Shown piece after piece: positions 60,706 to 64,000 of a stretch of DNA of 64,000 nt. The position numbers were made by a program, and so were the translations under genes. The first letter of the stretch is position 1; each line of letters starts with the position of its first letter. The notes under the pieces are model-generated. The model did not search any database, was not told the origin of the DNA, and saw nothing but the letters and a program-made list of their open reading frames with translations. This DNA is from an uncultured Lachnospiraceae bacterium (lineage in GTDB: Bacteria > Bacillota > Clostridia > Lachnospirales > Lachnospiraceae): the NCBI GenBank assembly GCA_910589195.1, contig CAJUTC010000001.1:1-64000 (forward strand), given 5' to 3'.

Positions 60706-62619
60706 ATGGATGTGGTATATGCTTCCAATGATAAGTATGCCAGGCATCTTGCGGTATCCATGTATTCCCTGATGGATCATAACCAGGTGGAAGAGCGGAT
60801 CCGTATTTTTGTGCTGGCAGTAGATCTGAGCCAGGAAAACCGGGACAAGCTAAAGGAAACAGCAGACCGGTTTGAACGGGAAATTATTTTTATTTCTATG
60901 GGGGACTTAAGGGAGCGGTTTCCGTATCCGGTTGATACAGGCGGCTTTGACCTCAGCGCTATGGGGCGATTGTTTGTGGGAACCGCTTTGCCAAAGGATG
61001 TGGGACGGGTACTTTATTTAGATTGCGATACAGTTGTGGTTTCTTCTTTAAAGAAGCTGTGGGAAACGGATCTAAAGGGACGTTTGCTGGGGGCGGTTAT
61101 GGAGCCTACCATTTATCCCCAGGTAAAGGCAGCTATTGGGTTAAAGGAGGAAGATCCCTACTATAATTCAGGGGTGCTTTTGATTGATTTAGCAGCCTGG
61201 CGGAAAAAAGAGGCAGAAAAGAAGTTGGTGGCGTTTTATGGGAAACTGGGTGGAACTACTTTTGCGTGTGACCAGGACACATTAAACGGCGCGTTCAAGG
61301 GGCAGATTAAGGCCTTATCTCCCAGATATAATTTTTTTACGAATTACCGCTATTTTTCATATGAGGAGCTGGCAAAGCAGTCGGCATCTTACCGGTCTGT
61401 GCCGAAGGCACTTTTTAATAAAGCGAAGAAGCATCCAGCCATTCTCCACTTCGCCGGAGATGAACGCCCTTGGAAAACAGGGAATTTGGGGCATTACCGC
61501 ATTGTGTATGAACAGTATTTGGATATGACACCATGGCAAGGAACGCCGAAAGAGGGTGGCGGCTTAAAGCAGAGGGCGTATCTGTTTGCGTACCATATGA
61601 TGGATTACGTAACATGGGCCTGTCCGCCAGCGCGCAGGTGGATTAGCCGGAAACTGGGGATGAAAGTCATTCAGGAAAGAAATTTGAACCATACAGGGCA
61701 AAGGCCTTCTATCAGCCAGAGGAACGGGCGAAAAAAAAAAGTAAGTTGTGTAATTCTAAATTATAACGATGCAGAAACCACAAAAAAACTGGTACAGAGG
61801 ATTTTTCCCTATGAAGAGCTGGATGTTATTGTGGTGGTTGATAACCATTCCACAGATGACTCTGTAAGTAAGCTGAAGGCTATGGTGGAGGAACTGGGCC
61901 AGGAGCGGGTCATTTTATTAGAAGCAGAGAAAAACGGAGGCTATGGGGCAGGAAACAATCTGGGGATTTTCTATTCCTGCCAGAAACAGAAGGCCGACTA
62001 TGTGCTGATCGCAAATCCGGATGTGGAATTTTCCGAAACCTTAGTGACACGTCTTGCCCACCTGCTGAACGCTCATCCCACATTAGGGGCGGTATCTGCC
62101 GTAATGGAAGATCCGGTTTATGGCAGGCAGAAAAACGGCTGGCCTATCTTGGGACTTTGGGGGGATCTGGCCAGAAGCGGCCCAGTGTGCCGGAGACTTT
62201 TTGGAACCTTGCTAGAATACAGGGAATGCTATTTTCAGGGAAAGAAAGCCGTCTATGTGGATGCGGTTCACGGCTCCCTTCTTATGGTGGACGGGTTTAA
62301 GATGATGGAGTGCGGCGGTTATGATGAAGGGGTATTTTTGTATCATGAAGAAGAGATCCTGGGGAAGAAGTTAAAGCAGAAGGGCTATCAAACCGCCCTT
62401 CTCTTAACGGATCATTATGTACATCGCCATTCGGAAAGCATTTCAAAGACGTACCAGGATATCTGGCAAAGGCAGAAGCTGAGGAACCAAAGCGCCATGT
62501 ACTACTATAAGAAGTATTGTGATATCCATCCCCTTCAGGAGCAATATGTCCGGGTCTTTTTCCAGGTTGTCCGGCTGGAAATCTGGTTTTGCGGTAAGGT
62601 GCTGAAATTAAGCTGGTAA
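60706..62619 (+). CDS. Bifunctional glycosyltransferase: GT8 domain fused to GT2 domain
   Basis: A 637-residue fusion. Residues 1-275 are a GT8 (LgtC-like) domain with the metal-binding DxD in RVLYLDCDTVVVSS (about 104-117), YYNSGVLLIDLAAW and DQDTLNGAF. A linker (about 280-345) follows, and 346-637 are a GT2 (GT-A) domain: VSCVILNYNDAETT, VVDNHSTDDSV, IANPDVEF as the DxD, and GGYDEGVFLYHEEE. The linker begins with a run of ten A (61731-61740), a possible slippage site exactly between the two domains. Both active sites look intact. It starts 21 bp after glf. Likely substrates are UDP-sugars for a surface polymer. Confidence 0.86.
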   Translation: MDVVYASNDKYARHLAVSMYSLMDHNQVEERIRIFVLAVDLSQENRDKLKETADRFEREIIFISMGDLRERFPYPVDTGGFDLSAMGRLFVGTALPKDVGRVLYLDCDTVVVSSLKKLWETDLKGRLLGAVMEPTIYPQVKAAIGLKEEDPYYNSGVLLIDLAAWRKKEAEKKLVAFYGKLGGTTFACDQDTLNGAFKGQIKALSPRYNFFTNYRYFSYEELAKQSASYRSVPKALFNKAKKHPAILHFAGDERPWKTGNLGHYRIVYEQYLDMTPWQGTPKEGGGLKQRAYLFAYHMMDYVTWACPPARRWISRKLGMKVIQERNLNHTGQRPSISQRNGRKKKVSCVILNYNDAETTKKLVQRIFPYEELDVIVVVDNHSTDDSVSKLKAMVEELGQERVILLEAEKNGGYGAGNNLGIFYSCQKQKADYVLIANPDVEFSETLVTRLAHLLNAHPTLGAVSAVMEDPVYGRQKNGWPILGLWGDLARSGPVCRRLFGTLLEYRECYFQGKKAVYVDAVHGSLLMVDGFKMMECGGYDEGVFLYHEEEILGKKLKQKGYQTALLLTDHYVHRHSESISKTYQDIWQRQKLRNQSAMYYYKKYCDIHPLQEQYVRVFFQVVRLEIWFCGKVLKLSW

Positions 62620-62685
62620 GGGCGCCAGGTTTATGCTGGCTGGAAACTTGGAAAGGATATCACATTTGCGGGAGGTGTTAGAAAA

Positions 62686-64000
62686 ATGGAAGGGAATGAT
62701 TTGGTTTCAATCGTAGTCCCGGTTTACAATTCAGAAGCATACTTGGCACGGTGTATCCGTTCCCTTCGGCTTCAAAGCTATTCCCATTTGGAAATCATAC
62801 TGGTAGACGACGGATCCACAGACCGCTCTTTGGAAATCTGTAACAGGGAGGCCTGGGAGGATAGCCGGATCCAGGTGCTCCATAAGAAAAACGGAGGAGC
62901 GTCCAGCGCCAGAAACGCAGGGCTGGATCAGGTAACTGGTCAATGGCTTCTTTTAATTGATGGAGACGATTATATTCACAAGGATATGGTGGCCACGCTG
63001 CTGGACAGTGTAAAAGCGTGCCATGCCCAGACCGCGATTTGCGGCTTTTCAAGGGTTTACGGGGATCAAAGCCCGCCAGAGATCCATGAGTATTCTAAAA
63101 ATGCTGGAAGGCAGCAGATGTGGCAGGGAACCTTGCGCCAGTTTTCGGAAGAATTATTCCTTCCATTATATGAAAACCTGATGCTGCGCACCCAAAGCAA
63201 TAAGCTGTACTGGGTTCCGCTGATCCAAAAGCATCAGCTCCGGTATCCGGAAGGGATCTCCATCAATGAGGATATCTGGTTTTGCGTGCGCTATCTTACT
63301 TTTTGCGAACGGATTGCGTGCATTCCAGGAAGCTATCTGTACTACTGGCAGGACAGTTCTCAAAACAGCTTAATTAGCAGATACCATCCAGAGGGAGTAG
63401 AAAGCTGTTTCCTGCTGCTGCGGGCGATGGAGGAATTTATGGAAGCGGCAAAAAGCTCCCAGGCCGTGCACCGCAGGATAGATCAGGAAATGCTGTTCCA
63501 TATCTGCGGGTTTGCCGGGCATAGCTATTATCGAACCATAAAGCCTTTGCCGGAATGCTACCAGGAAATAAACGATCTGGCCCGAAGAGAGGAATTCCAA
63601 GACCTGATCCAAAGAATTCCCTTTTGGGGCTTTAAAACGAACCGGGTGAAAAACCAGGCTGCCGCTTTTTTGCTGGGGCATCATTGGTGCCGTCTGTATC
63701 ATTGGCTGTGCTTAGGGGTATATGGAAGGCAGAGGCAGGCGCTGAAAAGGAAGAGAAGAAAGGATCGTGCCGCAGGCGCAAACGATAATATGATAAAACA
63801 AGAGAAATCATCAGATGAAATTCTGGTAAGTGTTAGCTGCATTACCTTTAACCATGAAAATTATATTGCAAGGGCGCTGGACAGCTTCCTGATGCAGAAG
63901 ACAAATTTTAATTTTGAAATCTTGGTTTATGATGACGCGTCCACAGACAGAACCCAGGAAATTATCAGGGAATATGAAAAAAAATATCCGGATCGGATTA
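62686..64000 (+). CDS. Tandem GT2 glycosyltransferase (incomplete at window end)
   Basis: The frame opens at ATG 62686 after GGGAGG and stays open to the window end (438 codons). The first GT2 domain (1-about 290) has VSIVVPVYNSEAYLARCI, LVDDGSTDRSLEIC, and the DxD-type LLLIDGDDYI; INEDIWFCVRYL is the later acidic motif. After a basic linker (KRKRRKDRAAGANDN) a second GT2 domain begins with VSVSCITFNHENYIARAL and VYDDASTDRTQEIIREY and is cut off. Two catalytic domains in one polypeptide repeat the design of the previous gene and suggest stepwise addition of two sugars. Confidence 0.88.
   Translation, partial: MEGNDLVSIVVPVYNSEAYLARCIRSLRLQSYSHLEIILVDDGSTDRSLEICNREAWEDSRIQVLHKKNGGASSARNAGLDQVTGQWLLLIDGDDYIHKDMVATLLDSVKACHAQTAICGFSRVYGDQSPPEIHEYSKNAGRQQMWQGTLRQFSEELFLPLYENLMLRTQSNKLYWVPLIQKHQLRYPEGISINEDIWFCVRYLTFCERIACIPGSYLYYWQDSSQNSLISRYHPEGVESCFLLLRAMEEFMEAAKSSQAVHRRIDQEMLFHICGFAGHSYYRTIKPLPECYQEINDLARREEFQDLIQRIPFWGFKTNRVKNQAAAFLLGHHWCRLYHWLCLGVYGRQRQALKRKRRKDRAAGANDNMIKQEKSSDEILVSVSCITFNHENYIARALDSFLMQKTNFNFEILVYDDASTDRTQEIIREYEKKYPDRI

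Noticed and set aside
1..64000. CRISPR arrays, prophage, rRNA or tRNA genes
   Set aside because: No regularly spaced direct repeats, phage genes, integrase or structural RNA genes were recognised on either strand.

Overview
The window looks like a chromosomal segment of an anaerobic, spore-forming Firmicute of the Lachnospiraceae / Clostridium cluster XIVa type. The evidence is a SpoIIID regulator, a SPOCS-LysM spore-associated protein and a YtvI-like membrane protein; the clostridial order rho-rpmE-DUF1385-prmC-prfA; a Rho with a long low-complexity insertion; an oxygen-sensitive 2-hydroxyacyl-CoA dehydratase system; and strong AGGAGG-type ribosome binding sites. No rRNA, tRNA, CRISPR array or intact mobile element was seen. 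All assignments come from reading translations and motifs; no database search was run.

Layout. (1) 1-1347: a broken PD-(D/E)XK nuclease/AAA-ATPase-like gene, a gene remnant and spoIIID. (2) 1530-15883: a GntR regulator, then a long operon for reductive fermentation of a 2-hydroxy acid: dehydratase activase, dehydratase alpha and beta, a YkvI-type permease, family III CoA-transferase, acyl-CoA ligase, acyl-CoA dehydrogenase, EtfB, a ferredoxin-fused EtfA, an MFS carrier and a crotonase. (3) 15892-19199: a small membrane protein on the minus strand, then a GntP-type permease with a LarA-like (nickel-pincer) racemase homologue, which could feed the pathway next door. (4) 19363-25450: hybrid histidine kinase, truA, cbiK, a PrcB-type lipoprotein, and cysE behind a long structured leader. 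(5) 25494-38971: a split ThrE-type exporter and a LacI regulator, then an M29-like metalloenzyme, a class V aminotransferase, a Liv ABC importer (K-H-M-G-F), a shikimate-dehydrogenase-like enzyme, a YiaK/DlgD-like reductase, a zinc alcohol dehydrogenase and an HPr-like protein. Three copies of a near-palindromic 12-mer around ACACGAGTAA mark two of its control regions and look like the LacI operators. (6) 39001-47953: housekeeping and sporulation genes (TtcA-like, SPOCS-LysM, GIY-YIG, hemolysin III, RluA family, YtvI-like, RarA, phosphodiesterase). The RluA-family gene contains a dense cluster of DnaA boxes. (7) 48081-58786: a secreted cell-wall-binding protein, rho, rpmE, DUF1385, prmC, prfA, glmM and leuA. 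(8) 59022-64000: a small winged-helix protein, glf, and two large two-domain glycosyltransferases (the second cut by the window end), probably the start of a cell-surface polysaccharide locus.

How the genes fit together. The hydroxy-acid region encodes a nearly complete route: uptake (YkvI-type, MFS or GntP carriers), possible stereo-inversion (LarA homologue), CoA activation (CoA-transferase, with the ligase as a primer), radical alpha,beta-dehydration (activase plus two-subunit dehydratase) and flavin-based reduction of the enoyl-CoA (acyl-CoA dehydrogenase, EtfB, ferredoxin-EtfA, probably electron-bifurcating). No 2-hydroxyacid dehydrogenase lies inside the operon, so the hydroxy acid is probably imported or made elsewhere. 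The LacI-region operon appears to import an amino-acid-like or hydroxy-acid compound and process it by transamination or beta-elimination and NAD(P)-linked oxidoreductases; its substrate cannot be deduced from sequence alone.
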